From Methylosinus sp. Sm6 (GTDB lineage: Bacteria > Pseudomonadota > Alphaproteobacteria > Rhizobiales > Beijerinckiaceae), in assembly GCF_019802345.1 (NCBI RefSeq), contig NZ_JAINDZ010000005.1, positions 1 through 64,000 on the forward strand: a stretch of DNA of 64,000 nucleotides, in the 5' to 3' direction. The position numbers and the translations under genes were made by a program. Shown piece by piece: positions 16,580 through 29,779 of the stretch. Each line of letters opens with the position of its first letter. The stretch's first letter is position 1. The notes beneath the pieces are model-generated. The model searched no databases. It was not told where the DNA came from and saw nothing but the letters and a program-made list of their open reading frames with translations.

Positions 16580-18409
16580 CTCGGCGATCAGTCCTTCGAT
16601 CATTTCGAGGCCGATGCTCCAGAAGGCCGGATCGCGCGCGTCGAGGCCGAAGGGGGCCAGCAGCTCGTTGTAGGGCTTGGCGCCGCCCGCCTCGAGCAGA
16701 GCGAAATAGCGCTCGGCGAAGCCCGTCTCCGCTCGTCGGTAGACGCCATAGAGCGAGTTCACCAGGCAATCGCCGAAGGCGTAGGCGTAGACATAGAAGG
16801 GCGAATGGACGAAGTGCGGAATATAGGCCCAGAAGGAGTCATATCCTTCGCCGAGCCGGATCGACGGCCCGAGGCTGTCGCTCTGCACGCTCATCCACAA
16901 TTCGCACAGCTTCTCGGCGGTCAGCTCGCCATTCTTGCGCTCGGTGTGGACCTTGCGCTCGAAGCTGTAGAAGGCGATCTGCCGCACCACCGTGTTCAGC
17001 ATGTCCTCCACCTTGGCGGCGAGCAGGGCGCGCTTCTTCTCGGGCTCCGTCGCGCCGGCGAGCAGCGCGCGGAAGGTCAGCATCTCGCCGAACACCGAGG
17101 CCGTCTCGGCCAGCGTCAGCGGCGTCGGCGCCATCAGCGCGCCCTGCGCGCCCGCGAGCACCTGATGCACGCCATGGCCGAGCTCATGGGCCAGCGTCAT
17201 CACATCGCGCGTCTTGCCTTGGAAATTGACCAGAACGTAAGGATGCACGGAGGGCACGGTCGGATGGGCGAAGGCGCCCGGCGCCTTGCCGGGCCGCACC
17301 GGCGCGTCGATCCAATTGCGCTCGAAGAAGCGCGAGGCGATCTCCGCCATGCGCGGCGAAAAGCGCGAATAGGCCGAGAGCACGATGTCGCGCGCCTCGT
17401 CCCAGGAATAGACATGGCTCGGCACCTGGGGCAGCGGCGCGTTGCGGTCCCAATGATCGAGCGCCTCCTTGCCGAACCATTTGGCCTTGAGCTTGTAATA
17501 GCGATGCGAGAGCTTGGGATGGGCGGCGACGACGCTCGAAACCAGCGCCTCGACCACCTCGGGCTCGACGCGATTGGAGAGATGGCGCGCGTCGGCGACA
17601 TCGTGAAAGCCGCGCCAGCGGTCGGAAATCTCCTTGTCCTTGGCGAGCGTGTTGGTCACCAGCGCGAAGACGCGCAGATTGGCCTTCAGCGTCGCGCCCA
17701 CCGCCAGCGCCGCCTCGCGCCGCACGTCCTCATTCGTGTCCTGCATCAAAGTGAGCGCGGGCTCGAGCGTCAGCTCCTTGCCGCCGACCGGGAAGCGCAG
17801 CGCGGCGATGGTCTCGTCGAACAGGCGATTCCAGGCGGCGCGGCCGGTCATCGACTTCTCGTGGAAGAGCCGCTCCAGCTCGTCGGAGAGCTCATAGGGC
17901 TTCTCCTTGCGAATATCCTCGAGCCAGGGGCGCCAGCGCGACAGCGGAGCCTTTGCGGCGGCTGCGTCGAGAGCGGCGTCGTCGAGACGGTTGAGCTCAA
18001 GCTGGAAGAACAGCAGCTGCGTCGAAATGTCCGTGATCTTGCCCTGCATGTCGCCATAGAATTTGGCGCGCGCGGGGTCGCTGGTGTCGCCGCTGTAGAC
18101 GAGGCCGGCATAGGACATGATTCGGCCGAGGAGTTCCTGTAGCGCCTCGTAGCGCGCGACCGCCTCGCCGAGCGTCTCGCTCGCCGCGGCGCCCTCGGCG
18201 AGCTGCTGCAGCCGGCCGCGATAGTCGGCGGCGAAGCCGGCGGCGTCGCGCTCGGCCGCGGCGAGATCCGCGGCGAGCGCGGGAGCGTCCATCGCCGGAT
18301 AGAGATCGGCGAGGTTCCATTCGGGAAGTCCCCCGCCGCCAGGCGCGGACGCGCGCGCGTCGGCGGCGTCCCGGAGAATGATCGCGGCGTCGGCTGAGTT
18401 TTTCGGCAT
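16556..18409 (-). CDS. pepF: M3-family oligoendopeptidase, PepF type
   Basis: PepF-type enzymes are cytosolic zinc peptidases that cleave oligopeptides. The zinc motif HELGHGVHQ is near residue 408, with the distal glutamate in TLAETASVFGEML, and the C-terminal PHFVHSPFYVYAYAFGDCLV is typical of the family. The protein has 617 residues from the ATG at 18409, chosen because MPKNSADAA begins the family-like part; a start at 18478 is also open. The stop codon TGA (16556-16558) lies inside the decayed last CRISPR repeat, so the array and gene abut with no spacer DNA. It diverges from the response regulator gene. Confidence 0.94.
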   Translation of the reverse strand: MPKNSADAAIILRDAADARASAPGGGGLPEWNLADLYPAMDAPALAADLAAAERDAAGFAADYRGRLQQLAEGAAASETLGEAVARYEALQELLGRIMSYAGLVYSGDTSDPARAKFYGDMQGKITDISTQLLFFQLELNRLDDAALDAAAAKAPLSRWRPWLEDIRKEKPYELSDELERLFHEKSMTGRAAWNRLFDETIAALRFPVGGKELTLEPALTLMQDTNEDVRREAALAVGATLKANLRVFALVTNTLAKDKEISDRWRGFHDVADARHLSNRVEPEVVEALVSSVVAAHPKLSHRYYKLKAKWFGKEALDHWDRNAPLPQVPSHVYSWDEARDIVLSAYSRFSPRMAEIASRFFERNWIDAPVRPGKAPGAFAHPTVPSVHPYVLVNFQGKTRDVMTLAHELGHGVHQVLAGAQGALMAPTPLTLAETASVFGEMLTFRALLAGATEPEKKRALLAAKVEDMLNTVVRQIAFYSFERKVHTERKNGELTAEKLCELWMSVQSDSLGPSIRLGEGYDSFWAYIPHFVHSPFYVYAYAFGDCLVNSLYGVYRRAETGFAERYFALLEAGGAKPYNELLAPFGLDARDPAFWSIGLEMIEGLIAELEAMEGA

Positions 18410-18712
18410 GGCTCGAACCAGGAGTTGAGTATGGGAAGGGTTTGGCCGAATATCGGGTCCGAACGGAGAAAATTGCAAGACCGGGCGGGCGGGGCCCAGG
18501 CGGGGGGCCGCGGAGCGCCATCGCCGGGGCGGCGCTTTGCCTGTCGAGACATTCGCCCGGCCGCGCCGAGCGCGATGACGATGTTAACGGCGCCTTTACC
18601 CTGATCCATGAGCATGGGCCGCAAGCAGAATGGGCTCGCGCCTCGAGGCGGGCCGGTGGAGCGGCGGCGACGCCACGTGGCCGCTACGGGCGACAGAAAG
18701 TCAAGAGGTTCG
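18410..18712. promoter_or_regulatory. Divergent promoter region of pepF and the NtrC-type regulator
   Basis: This gap of about 300 nt between divergent starts holds no gene I can support. A less GC-rich stretch around GATGACGATGTTAACGGCGC at 18574-18593 is a candidate for promoter elements, but no clear -35/-10 pair stands out. Confidence 0.3.
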
Positions 18713-20200
18713 ATGTCTTCCACGATTCTCATCGCCGACGATGATCCCGTTCAGCGCCGTCTCCTCGAGGCCGCCGTGCGGCGGTTCGGCTATGACGCCG
18801 AGACGGCGGAGGGCGGCGAGCAGGCGCTGGCGCGGCTGACGCGGGCGAATGCGCCGCCGGTCGAACTGCTGATCCTCGATCTCGTCATGCCCGATCTCGA
18901 CGGCATGGGCGTGCTGACGCGCATGCGCGACCTCAAGATCGCCATTCCGGTGATCGTGCAGACGGCCAATGGCTCGATCGAGACCGTGATCTCGGCGATG
19001 CGCGCCGGCGCCAATGACTTCGTGGTGAAGCCCGTCGGCGCCGAGCGGCTGCAGATTTCGATCAAGAACGCGCTCTGCGCCGACGCCCTCGCCGGCGAAT
19101 TGCGGCGCGTCAACCGGCGCAGCCAGGGCGCGCTCACCTTCAAGGACCTCGTCTCGCGCAGCGAGGAGATGGCGCGCGTCATCCGCCTCGGCGACCGCGC
19201 CGCCCATTCCAGCATTCCGGTGCTGATCGAGGGCGAGTCCGGCGTCGGCAAGGAGATCGTCGCCCGCGCCATTCAGGGCGGCTCGGAACGCCGCGGCAAG
19301 CCCTTCGTCACCGTGAACTGCGGCGCGCTGCCGGCCAATCTAATCGAATCCATTCTCTTCGGCCATGAGAAGGGCGCCTTCACCGGCGCGACCGAGAAGC
19401 ACGCCGGAAAATTCCTCGAGGCCCATGGCGGAACGCTGTTCCTGGACGAGATCGGCGAATTGCCGCTCGACGCCCAGGTGAAGCTGCTGCGCGCGCTGCA
19501 GGAGGGCGAGATCGACCCCGTGGGCGCCAAGCGGCCGGTGCGCGTCGACATCCGCCTCATTTCCGCGACCAACCAGAATCTGATCGAGCTGGTGAAGCGC
19601 GGCCAGTTCCGCGAGGATCTGTTCTACCGGCTCAATGTGTTCCCGATCACCATTCCGCCGCTGCGCGCGCGCCGCGACGACATCGGCGACCTCGCGCGCC
19701 GCTTCGCCACGCGCTTTGCCGCCGAGGAAGGCAAGAAGCTGCGCGGCGTCACCCATGAGGCGATCAATCTGCTGTCGAGCTATGATTGGCCCGGCAATGT
19801 GCGCCAGCTGGAGAACGCCGTGTTTCGCGCCGTGGTGCTCGCCGACGGCGACGAGCTGACGGTCAATGAATTTCCGCAGATCGCCGCCCATGTGGAAGGC
19901 TTCTCTGTGCGCCTGCCGCCGCTGCCCGCGCCCGTCGCCGCGACGGCGGCCGCGCCGGAGCGCGAGATCGTGCGCGTCGAGATCCGCGACCCCAATGCGA
20001 TGCCGCTGCTCGGCCAGCACGGCGAGATGCGGCGGCTCGAGGACCTCGAGGCCGAGGTCATCAAATTCGCGCTGGTCCATTATCGCGGGCAGATGTCGGA
20101 GATCGCCCGCCGGCTCGGCATCGGCCGCTCCACCCTCTATCGCAAGATGAAGGAATATGGACTGGGGGAGGCGGAGGAAGAGAACGTCGACGCGGCATGA
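18713..20200 (+). CDS. Sigma-54-dependent response regulator, NtrC family
   Basis: The 495-residue protein has a receiver domain (acidic residues D9-D11, phosphoacceptor D56 in LILDLVMPD, K106), a sigma-54-interacting AAA+ ATPase domain (GESGVGKE from 174, GAFTGA at 221-226, FLDEIGEL at 243-250, DWPGNVRQLENAVFRA in the C-terminal part) and a Fis-type helix-turn-helix at the end (MSEIARRLGIGRSTLYRKMK). The intact GAFTGA shows it can contact sigma-54. The ATG at 18713 with AAGAGG upstream is chosen because MSSTILIADDD starts the receiver. No histidine kinase is adjacent, so signal and targets are unknown. Confidence 0.94.
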   Translation: MSSTILIADDDPVQRRLLEAAVRRFGYDAETAEGGEQALARLTRANAPPVELLILDLVMPDLDGMGVLTRMRDLKIAIPVIVQTANGSIETVISAMRAGANDFVVKPVGAERLQISIKNALCADALAGELRRVNRRSQGALTFKDLVSRSEEMARVIRLGDRAAHSSIPVLIEGESGVGKEIVARAIQGGSERRGKPFVTVNCGALPANLIESILFGHEKGAFTGATEKHAGKFLEAHGGTLFLDEIGELPLDAQVKLLRALQEGEIDPVGAKRPVRVDIRLISATNQNLIELVKRGQFREDLFYRLNVFPITIPPLRARRDDIGDLARRFATRFAAEEGKKLRGVTHEAINLLSSYDWPGNVRQLENAVFRAVVLADGDELTVNEFPQIAAHVEGFSVRLPPLPAPVAATAAAPEREIVRVEIRDPNAMPLLGQHGEMRRLEDLEAEVIKFALVHYRGQMSEIARRLGIGRSTLYRKMKEYGLGEAEEENVDAA

Positions 20201-20317
20201 AAGTGATGCATTTTTAGGCGGGTTGCAGCTTGCCCGGCGCCGCCCTCGTCGCCATTCTGGGGCCAGCCGCGAGCGCAGAGGGGCGCTCCGCGAAAAGGTT
20301 CGAAAGGTCCTCGGGCA

Positions 20318-20797
20318 ATGGCCGAATTGTTTGATATTCCGGTAAAGACCATCGATGGCGAGACGAAGACGCTCGCCGAATACGCCGGCAAGGTGATCCT
20401 CGTCGTCAATGTCGCGAGCCGCTGCGGCTTCACGCTGCAGTACAACGGGCTCGAGGCGCTGTGGAACGAGAACAAGGACAAGGGGTTCGTCATTCTGGGC
20501 TTCCCCTGCAACCAGTTCAGCAATCAGGAGCCGGGCACGGACGAGGAGATCAAGACCTTCTGCGCCACCCGCTTCGTCGTGACGTTCCCGCTGTTCAGCA
20601 AGATCGAGGTGAATGGCGAGAACGCCCATCCGCTCTATCGTCTGCTGAAGGAGAAGGATCCGGCCTCGTCGGACGACGTGAAATGGAATTTCACCAAATT
20701 CCTCATCGACCGCAACGGCAATGTGGTGAAGCGCTTCGAGGCGACCAACACGCCGCGCTCGCTGGAGCCGGACATTCACGCTCTGCTGTCGGCGTGA
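20318..20797 (+). CDS. Glutathione peroxidase family protein, first copy
   Basis: This 159-residue thiol peroxidase has the peroxidatic cysteine C36 in NVASRCGFTLQY in place of selenocysteine, the FPCNQF motif supplying the catalytic Gln and a second Cys, and WNFTKFLIDRNG with the catalytic Trp/Asn. Such Cys-type enzymes reduce hydrogen and lipid peroxides, often with thioredoxin rather than glutathione. A second copy follows 67 nt downstream. Both lie after the NtrC-type regulator, 117 nt from its stop, and may share transcription. Confidence 0.94.
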   Translation: MAELFDIPVKTIDGETKTLAEYAGKVILVVNVASRCGFTLQYNGLEALWNENKDKGFVILGFPCNQFSNQEPGTDEEIKTFCATRFVVTFPLFSKIEVNGENAHPLYRLLKEKDPASSDDVKWNFTKFLIDRNGNVVKRFEATNTPRSLEPDIHALLSA

Positions 20798-20864
20798 CCG
20801 CCGCGGGCGACGCGGCGTCGAGCTGCGGCGAGGCTCGGCCTCGCCGCCGCGACGGCGCGTCGCC

Positions 20865-21371
20865 ATGACATCGCTCTACATGACCTCGCTCTATGATTTC
20901 GAGGCGCGCGCCATCGACGGAACGACGCGCGCGCTCGGCGATTATGCCGGCAAGGTCCTGCTGATCGTCAATGTCGCCGGCAAATGCGGCTTCACGCCCC
21001 AATATGCAGGGCTCGAGGCGCTCTGGCGCGACTATCGCGACAGGGGGTTCGTCGTGCTCGGCTTCCCCTGCAATCAATTCGCCGGCCAGGAGCCGGGCGC
21101 GGAGGCGGACATCGCGCAATTCTGCTCGGCGACATACGATGTGAGCTTCCCGCTCTTTTCCAAGATCGAGGTGAATGGCGCGCGGGCGCATCCGCTCTAT
21201 CGCTATTTGAAGACGGCGGCGCCCGGCCTGCTCGGCTCCGAGGCGATCAAATGGAACTTCACCAAATTCCTCGTCGATCGAACGGGCGCGCCGATCAGGC
21301 GCTATGCGCCTTTGGCGCCGCCGTCGTCGCTCGCGGCCGACATAGAGGCCGCGCTGGCGGCGCCGGCATGA
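20865..21371 (+). CDS. Glutathione peroxidase family protein, second copy
   Basis: A 168-residue paralogue of the preceding gene with the same motifs: C41 in NVAGKCGFTPQY, GFPCNQFAGQEPGA and WNFTKFLVDRTG. The two differ throughout, so the duplication is not recent. The N-terminus begins MTSLYMTSLYDF, from a 15-bp tandem duplication (ATGACATCGCTCTAC, then ATGACCTCGCTCTAT) that creates two start codons in frame; the second, at 20880, may be the native one. The stop overlaps the start of the next small gene (ATGA). Confidence 0.92.
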   Translation: MTSLYMTSLYDFEARAIDGTTRALGDYAGKVLLIVNVAGKCGFTPQYAGLEALWRDYRDRGFVVLGFPCNQFAGQEPGAEADIAQFCSATYDVSFPLFSKIEVNGARAHPLYRYLKTAAPGLLGSEAIKWNFTKFLVDRTGAPIRRYAPLAPPSSLAADIEAALAAPA

Positions 21372-21664
21372 GCGGCGCCCGCATCGAGATCGCGCGCCGC
21401 GGCGACGGCGGCGCCAAGGCGCTCGCCTTCGACGTGGTCGTGCGCGAAGGGACGAGCGAGACGCGCCATCGCGTCACCATCTCGCACGAGCTCGCGCAGA
21501 GGCTCGGCGGCGGCGCGTCCGATCCGGAGCGATGCCTCGACGCCGCCTTCCGCTTCCTGCTCGACCGCGAGCCGAAAGAGCAGATCCTCGCCCGTTTCGA
21601 CGTGAGCGTGATCGCGCTGTATTTTCCCGAGTTCGAGCGGGAGCTGTCGAAATATCTGGGGTGA
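21368..21664 (+). CDS. Small conserved-looking hypothetical protein
   Basis: A 98-residue acidic-basic protein starting MSGARIEIARRG and containing HRVTISHELAQRLGGGASDP, RCLDAAFRFLLDREPKEQIL and a C-terminal ARFDVSVIALYFPEFERELS. The pattern of a cytoplasmic single-domain protein is clear and codon use matches its neighbours, but I do not know a function. It is translationally coupled to the second peroxidase gene by a 4-nt ATGA overlap, which hints at a shared stress role. Confidence 0.8.
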   Translation: MSGARIEIARRGDGGAKALAFDVVVREGTSETRHRVTISHELAQRLGGGASDPERCLDAAFRFLLDREPKEQILARFDVSVIALYFPEFERELSKYLG

Positions 21665-21718
21665 GCGAATAGCGAGTAGAGGTGCGACCCTCCGCTATTC
21701 GCTATTCGCTACTCGCTC
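21665..21718. repeat. Tandem GCGAATAGCGAGTAG motif at a convergent gene junction
   Basis: The stretch GAGCGAATAGCGAGTAG at 21663-21679 and its imperfect inverse CTATTCGCTATTCGCTACTC at 21695-21714 lie between two convergent genes. The inverse copy encodes the last residues and stop of the minus-strand gene. The pair can form a hairpin and may terminate transcription from both sides. Confidence 0.6.
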
Positions 21719-23325
21719 TTAGCAGGCGTCACAATTTCCATCCCCGGCCGCAGCCGTCGCGGATCGAGCCCGGGATTGGCGTCGACGATCGTCTTCCACC
21801 GGCCGGCGTCGCCATAGCGCTTTTTCGCGATCGAGCGCAGCGTGTCGCCGGCGACGATGCGATAATGATTGTCATGCGCGCTCGAGCGCGCGTCGCTCGC
21901 GACCTCGCCGCGCTTTGCGTCTGGGGCTTTCGCTTCCGCGATCTTCGGCGGCGCGGCGCGCGCGGGCGCGTCGATCACGTCGAACGCGCCGGGCAGCATG
22001 CCCATCCAGCAGCTCCAGCGAATGACGCCTGTCTCGCGCGGCGTGAACTCGATGGTCTGCTTGCCCGGCTTCACCTCGAATTCGAGCTTCAGGCTCGGCG
22101 CGACAATGCGGCGATTGCAATTGGTGATCTCCTTGCCGTCGACCACCCAATGCACCGGAACATCCTTCACCAGCGTGAAGCGATTGGGCGAGAAGCCCGT
22201 CGCCCGCACCTCCATCTCGATCGTCTGGAAAGCGGGACGCGCCGCCTGCGGCGCTCCGGCCGGCGCGGGCGGCGGGGCAGGGGGCGCGCCCGTCCCGCGC
22301 AGGACGCCGAGCATGGATTGCAGATCATAGCCCCAGCCGGTCAGGACCAATCCGCGATTGATCATCACGGCGCCGAGCGCGACGACGATCGCGCCCGAGG
22401 CCATCAGCAGCCGATGCGTCAGCGAAGCGGAGACGAGCGTCGACAGCGCGCCGAAGCTCAGCATCACCGGCAGCGTGCCGAGGCCGAAGGCGAGCAGCAT
22501 TTTCGCGCCCTCGAGCGCGCTGCCGGTTCCGGCGGCCATCACATACATGGCCTGCAGCGGCCCGCAGACGATCATCAAGCCGTTGAGCAGGCCGATGACG
22601 AAGGGCCGATGCGAGCTCGCCGCGCGCCGCGCGACCAATTTCTGCAATGGCGCGGGCAATGCCAAGCGAATGCGCCGCAGCGGCGCGAACAGGCCGAGCA
22701 TATTGAGGCCGAAGACGATGAGGAAGAGGCCGGCGGCAACGCCTGCCGCGCCGCGCAGCAAAGGCGTGAACGCGACGATCGCGCCGACGAGGCCGAACAA
22801 TGCGCCGATCGTCGTATAAGAGAGCGTCTTGCCGGCCGCGTAGAGCAGATGCGAGCGCAGCGAAGGCCGCCCTTCTCTCGCATCCTCGGCCGTATAGCTC
22901 AGCACGAAGCCGCCGCACATGCCGACGCAATGAAAGCCGGTCAGGAGCCCGAGCAAAAAGATGAGATCGAGGCTCATATGGCGCGAGATATCGGGCGCGC
23001 CGCTGTCGCCGATCCAATTGGCGTCGAGATAGATGAGCAGGCCGATGCCGGCGACGCCGATAACGAAGCCGGCGATTTTCGTCAGCATGCGTCGCCGCTG
23101 CGACTGCTCGCGCGTCAGCGTGCGATAGCCTTGCCGCTCCACCGCCGCGCGGATCTGCTCGGGCGTCGCCGCGGCCGGGTCATAGTCGACCTCGACCCAT
23201 TCGGTCGGATAATCGGCCACGACCTTCCGCACGCCGGGCAGCTTGCGCGCGGCCGCCTCGATGACGCGCTCGCAGCCGTGGCAATGCATGCCGTGCGCGC
23301 GGAAGCCGACCTTGGCTGCGCCCAT
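21709..23325 (-). CDS. HMA / TauE-SafE membrane / cupredoxin / LysM fusion protein
   Basis: The 538-residue protein joins four parts: an HMA-type metal-binding domain (HGMHCHGCERV, with C15 and C18), a TauE/SafE-like membrane domain starting near residue 100 with FLLGLLTGFHCVGMCGGFVL, a cupredoxin-like domain near residues 370-470 with ITNCNRRIV and RWSCWMGMLPGAF giving possible Cys/Met copper ligands, and a LysM peptidoglycan-binding domain at the end (HYRIVAGDTLRSIAKKRYGD). The first three parts together are known from DsbD-like copper handling proteins; the LysM end is unexpected to me. It probably handles copper across the inner membrane while touching the cell wall. The ATG at 23325 begins the HMA domain. 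Confidence 0.85.
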   Translation of the reverse strand: MGAAKVGFRAHGMHCHGCERVIEAAARKLPGVRKVVADYPTEWVEVDYDPAAATPEQIRAAVERQGYRTLTREQSQRRRMLTKIAGFVIGVAGIGLLIYLDANWIGDSGAPDISRHMSLDLIFLLGLLTGFHCVGMCGGFVLSYTAEDAREGRPSLRSHLLYAAGKTLSYTTIGALFGLVGAIVAFTPLLRGAAGVAAGLFLIVFGLNMLGLFAPLRRIRLALPAPLQKLVARRAASSHRPFVIGLLNGLMIVCGPLQAMYVMAAGTGSALEGAKMLLAFGLGTLPVMLSFGALSTLVSASLTHRLLMASGAIVVALGAVMINRGLVLTGWGYDLQSMLGVLRGTGAPPAPPPAPAGAPQAARPAFQTIEMEVRATGFSPNRFTLVKDVPVHWVVDGKEITNCNRRIVAPSLKLEFEVKPGKQTIEFTPRETGVIRWSCWMGMLPGAFDVIDAPARAAPPKIAEAKAPDAKRGEVASDARSSAHDNHYRIVAGDTLRSIAKKRYGDAGRWKTIVDANPGLDPRRLRPGMEIVTPAKSE

Positions 23326-23594
23326 GACGCTGGTCCTCGTCTCTCTCCGCCCGAATATTTGTGCCGAGAGCGAAGACGGGAAGACGGCGGGCAATATTGA
23401 AACTGCGGCGCTTTGTCCCTCGACGCCGGCCGCGGCTCCGGTTCGGGCGCGACGCATCGAAAATCGGGGCTCGCGCATTAATGTATTTAATTTGGCGACC
23501 GAGAAATGCTGTCGTAAGGTCACGAAAGCGACACAGGTCCTGGCCGCGGGAGAACAGGCGGCCGCGTCGGGGCCGAGTCCATCGGAGGTCGGCG

Positions 23595-25523
<1,929 letters not shown>

Positions 25524-25556
25524 GCCTTGCAAAAGAGAGACAGGAAGGAAAAGGAA

Positions 25557-25583
25557 GCCCGGCGCCATCGCCGGGCTTTTTTT
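25557..25583 (+). terminator. Rho-independent terminator of the first ftsH
   Basis: GCCCGGC at 25557-25563 pairs with GCCGGGC at 25570-25576 across a GCCATC loop and is followed by seven Ts. It lies 33 nt after the ftsH stop. Confidence 0.92.
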
Positions 25584-25593
25584 GCCTCGGGCT

Positions 25594-26490
25594 TCAGGCT
25601 TGGTCCGGCGGATGGCCAATATGAGCGGGCAGCCCGACAGCCGTCGCGCATGAGGCGCGCTCCCACAGCGTTCTCGCGATTTTGATCGCGGCGAGCGTCG
25701 ACGAAAAAAGCATTGTGAGCAGCATGACGACGACGCTGATCGCGCGAATGTCACCAGAGCGCCAGACCCGGCCGCTCGCGTCGATGATTTCGCCGCTCGC
25801 GCCCGAGAGCCAGGGAATGAGATGGGTCAAGCCCGCCGCTGCGTAGAGGATGACCGCCACGAGCCGAAGCGAGGGCGCGGGCGCTGCGACGGCGGAACGC
25901 GCCAGCCATATGGCGTAGAGCTGGTAGAAGGACCAGGATGTGACGAACCATCCCGCGTAATTCGATAGCGGGACGCCGAAGTCGGGACCGCCTTCATGCC
26001 ATGCCCAGGCGCCGGAGAGCGTCGAGTTCCCGCGGTCCATGACGAAATCCCACTGAGTCATCACGAAGGCCGCGATCAACGGAAGCGCGACGATATTGCC
26101 GCGCTGCCCAAGCCGCGCATCCGCATCGTCGAGCAGAATGGCCGCCATCTGCCAGGAGAAATAGCCCATGCCGAACCACAGCAGGCCGGCGACGAGCGGG
26201 ATGCGTCCGACAAAGGGGAGCCCGGCGGTGACGATGAAGTGATAATGACCGAATGGAACGCCTGTCGCAGCTCCGATGTTCTCGACGATGAGCGTCACGA
26301 CGAGCGTGATCACGAAAAAGGCGAGGGCGTTTTTCCAGCCGTAGACGCATCGCCCATGCGCGAGCGCGATGACGACACTGAGCACGGCGAGTGTCTGTCC
26401 CACCGGATTGGGATTCCACGACAGCGCGATTTCCGCCGCGGCGATCAGCGCCACGAAAAATGCCGAAATTGTCTCAAAGCGCGGTCTCAT
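25594..26490 (-). CDS. CruF-like carotenoid biosynthesis membrane protein
   Basis: The protein matches the Caroten_synth (DUF422) family, whose best-known member CruF is a 1',2'-hydratase of carotenoids. Characteristic segments are VENIGAATGVPFGHYHF near residues 90-106 and TQWDFVMDRGNSTLSGAWAW near 162-181. About seven to eight hydrophobic helices run through the 298 residues. The ATG at 26490 is preferred since MRPRFETISAFFVALIAAAE leads directly into a helix; a TTG at 26574 is also open. It lies alone between two convergent ftsH genes, and no other carotenoid gene is nearby. Confidence 0.8.
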   Translation of the reverse strand: MRPRFETISAFFVALIAAAEIALSWNPNPVGQTLAVLSVVIALAHGRCVYGWKNALAFFVITLVVTLIVENIGAATGVPFGHYHFIVTAGLPFVGRIPLVAGLLWFGMGYFSWQMAAILLDDADARLGQRGNIVALPLIAAFVMTQWDFVMDRGNSTLSGAWAWHEGGPDFGVPLSNYAGWFVTSWSFYQLYAIWLARSAVAAPAPSLRLVAVILYAAAGLTHLIPWLSGASGEIIDASGRVWRSGDIRAISVVVMLLTMLFSSTLAAIKIARTLWERASCATAVGLPAHIGHPPDQA

Positions 26491-26583
26491 GACGCCCCAT
26501 GACGCGAAGACTGACTCGAGTGCGAGCGCGTGTTCGCCGGGCGAATATGCGCCGAGATCCGCTGATTCAACCAATGCGCAGGA

Positions 26584-26618
26584 TAAAAAAAGCCCGGCGA
26601 GGATCGCGCCCGCCGGGC
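26584..26618 (-). terminator. Rho-independent terminator of the second ftsH
   Basis: Read on the minus strand, GCCCGGC (26618-26612) pairs with GCCGGGC (26598-26592) across a 13-nt loop and is followed by a run of Ts (26591-26585). Its stem is the same 7-bp sequence as in the terminator of the first ftsH, so the terminator may have been duplicated with the gene. Confidence 0.9.
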
Positions 26619-26648
26619 CATAATGCCTTCTCCGTCATCGGCTCCGGT

Positions 26649-28574
<1,926 letters not shown>

Positions 28575-28768
28575 GTCGAACCTGCGAAAGACGTGACCGT
28601 CCGAGGCCATCCTCGGCGACGGACGCCGTTCCGAGTAATCTAGGCGCGTCGTGACCGATTGCCAAGAGAAGGGCTAAAGACCGGTCCGAGCGGCGCTTCG
28701 GCCACGCGAGACGGCCGTTGAGGCGCATTTTCAGCGCGGTGTCATTCGATCGTCGTCGAATGGCTTTT

Positions 28769-29770
28769 TTACGGCCGGCGCGCCGCGCCCTGCCGTCGCG
28801 GCGGCTCGGGCCGGATCGTCAGCGTATCCGTCGTCAGCGCGATCTCCGCGCCGCCGAGCGTCGCCTTGAAGGAAAGCCCCGCAGCCAGCGCCTCATGCAG
28901 ACGATCGCAGGCTCGCTCCTGCCGCTCGAGCCGCGCCGTCGACCCGCCGATGCGCTCGATTTCGGCCGCGACAACGCGCCGCAGCAGCTCGCGCGGCAAC
29001 GCCGCCACGGGCGCCGCCGCGACGCGGAAAAGGCCCTCGCCGCGTTCGGCCGGCAGAGCGGCGGCGGCGGCGCGCGCGGCGTCGGCGAGGGCCTCCTCGG
29101 CGCGCGCGGCGCGGGCGCCGAGGCGCAGCAGCGCGTCGACGCTCAGTCCCTGCTGTTCGAGCAGCGTGGACAGGCGCCGCAGCCGCGCGCGCGCATAGGC
29201 GGGATTCTCGTTCGAAGGATCGCGAAAGAATGGCTGACCCGCCGCCTCGCAGAGCGCCTCGAGCGCCTGCTTGCGCAGGCCGAGCAGCGGCCGCAGCAGA
29301 GCGAGGCCGTCGAGGCGCGAGGCCGGCGCCATGCCGGCGAGGCCGGCGATTCCGCTGCCGCGCGCGAGGCGGAACAGGATCGTCTCCGCCTGGTCGTCGG
29401 CGTGATGCGCCGTCACGATCGCCGTCGCGCCGGTCGCGCGGGCGCATTCGGCGAGCAGGCGATAGCGCGCCGTGCGCGCGCGCTCCTGAATGCGCGTTCG
29501 CGGCTTCTCGCCCTCCCAGCGCAGAATGTGATGGGGAAGGCCGAGCGCTTGCGCCCATTCGCCGACGAGGGCCGCCTCCTCGGCCGCCTCCGCGCGCAGC
29601 CCGTGATCGACCGTGGCGACGGCGATCCGCTTCGTCTCGCGCAGCGACCAGCGCGCCGCGAGCAGCATCAGCGCCATCGAATCCGGCCCGCCGGAGACGG
29701 CGAGCAGGAGCTGCTCGTGACCCGCCAGCGGCGCCAGAACGCGATCGGGGTCGGGAACGTCAGCGGGCAT
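28769..29770 (-). CDS. tilS: TilS, tRNA(Ile)-lysidine synthetase
   Basis: TilS adds lysine to C34 of the CAU-anticodon tRNA(Ile), letting it read AUA. The N-type ATP pyrophosphatase loop SGGPDS is at residues 26-31, with VDHGLRAEAAEEA and AHHADDQAETILFRLARGSG downstream, the signature of the catalytic domain. The 333-residue protein is at the short end for the family, with a reduced C-terminal region. It begins 9 nt after cpoB and ends about 195 nt before ftsH, matching the conserved cpoB-tilS-ftsH order. Confidence 0.95.
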   Translation of the reverse strand: MPADVPDPDRVLAPLAGHEQLLLAVSGGPDSMALMLLAARWSLRETKRIAVATVDHGLRAEAAEEAALVGEWAQALGLPHHILRWEGEKPRTRIQERARTARYRLLAECARATGATAIVTAHHADDQAETILFRLARGSGIAGLAGMAPASRLDGLALLRPLLGLRKQALEALCEAAGQPFFRDPSNENPAYARARLRRLSTLLEQQGLSVDALLRLGARAARAEEALADAARAAAAALPAERGEGLFRVAAAPVAALPRELLRRVVAAEIERIGGSTARLERQERACDRLHEALAAGLSFKATLGGAEIALTTDTLTIRPEPPRRQGAARRP

Positions 29771-29779
29771 GCAGGCCCG

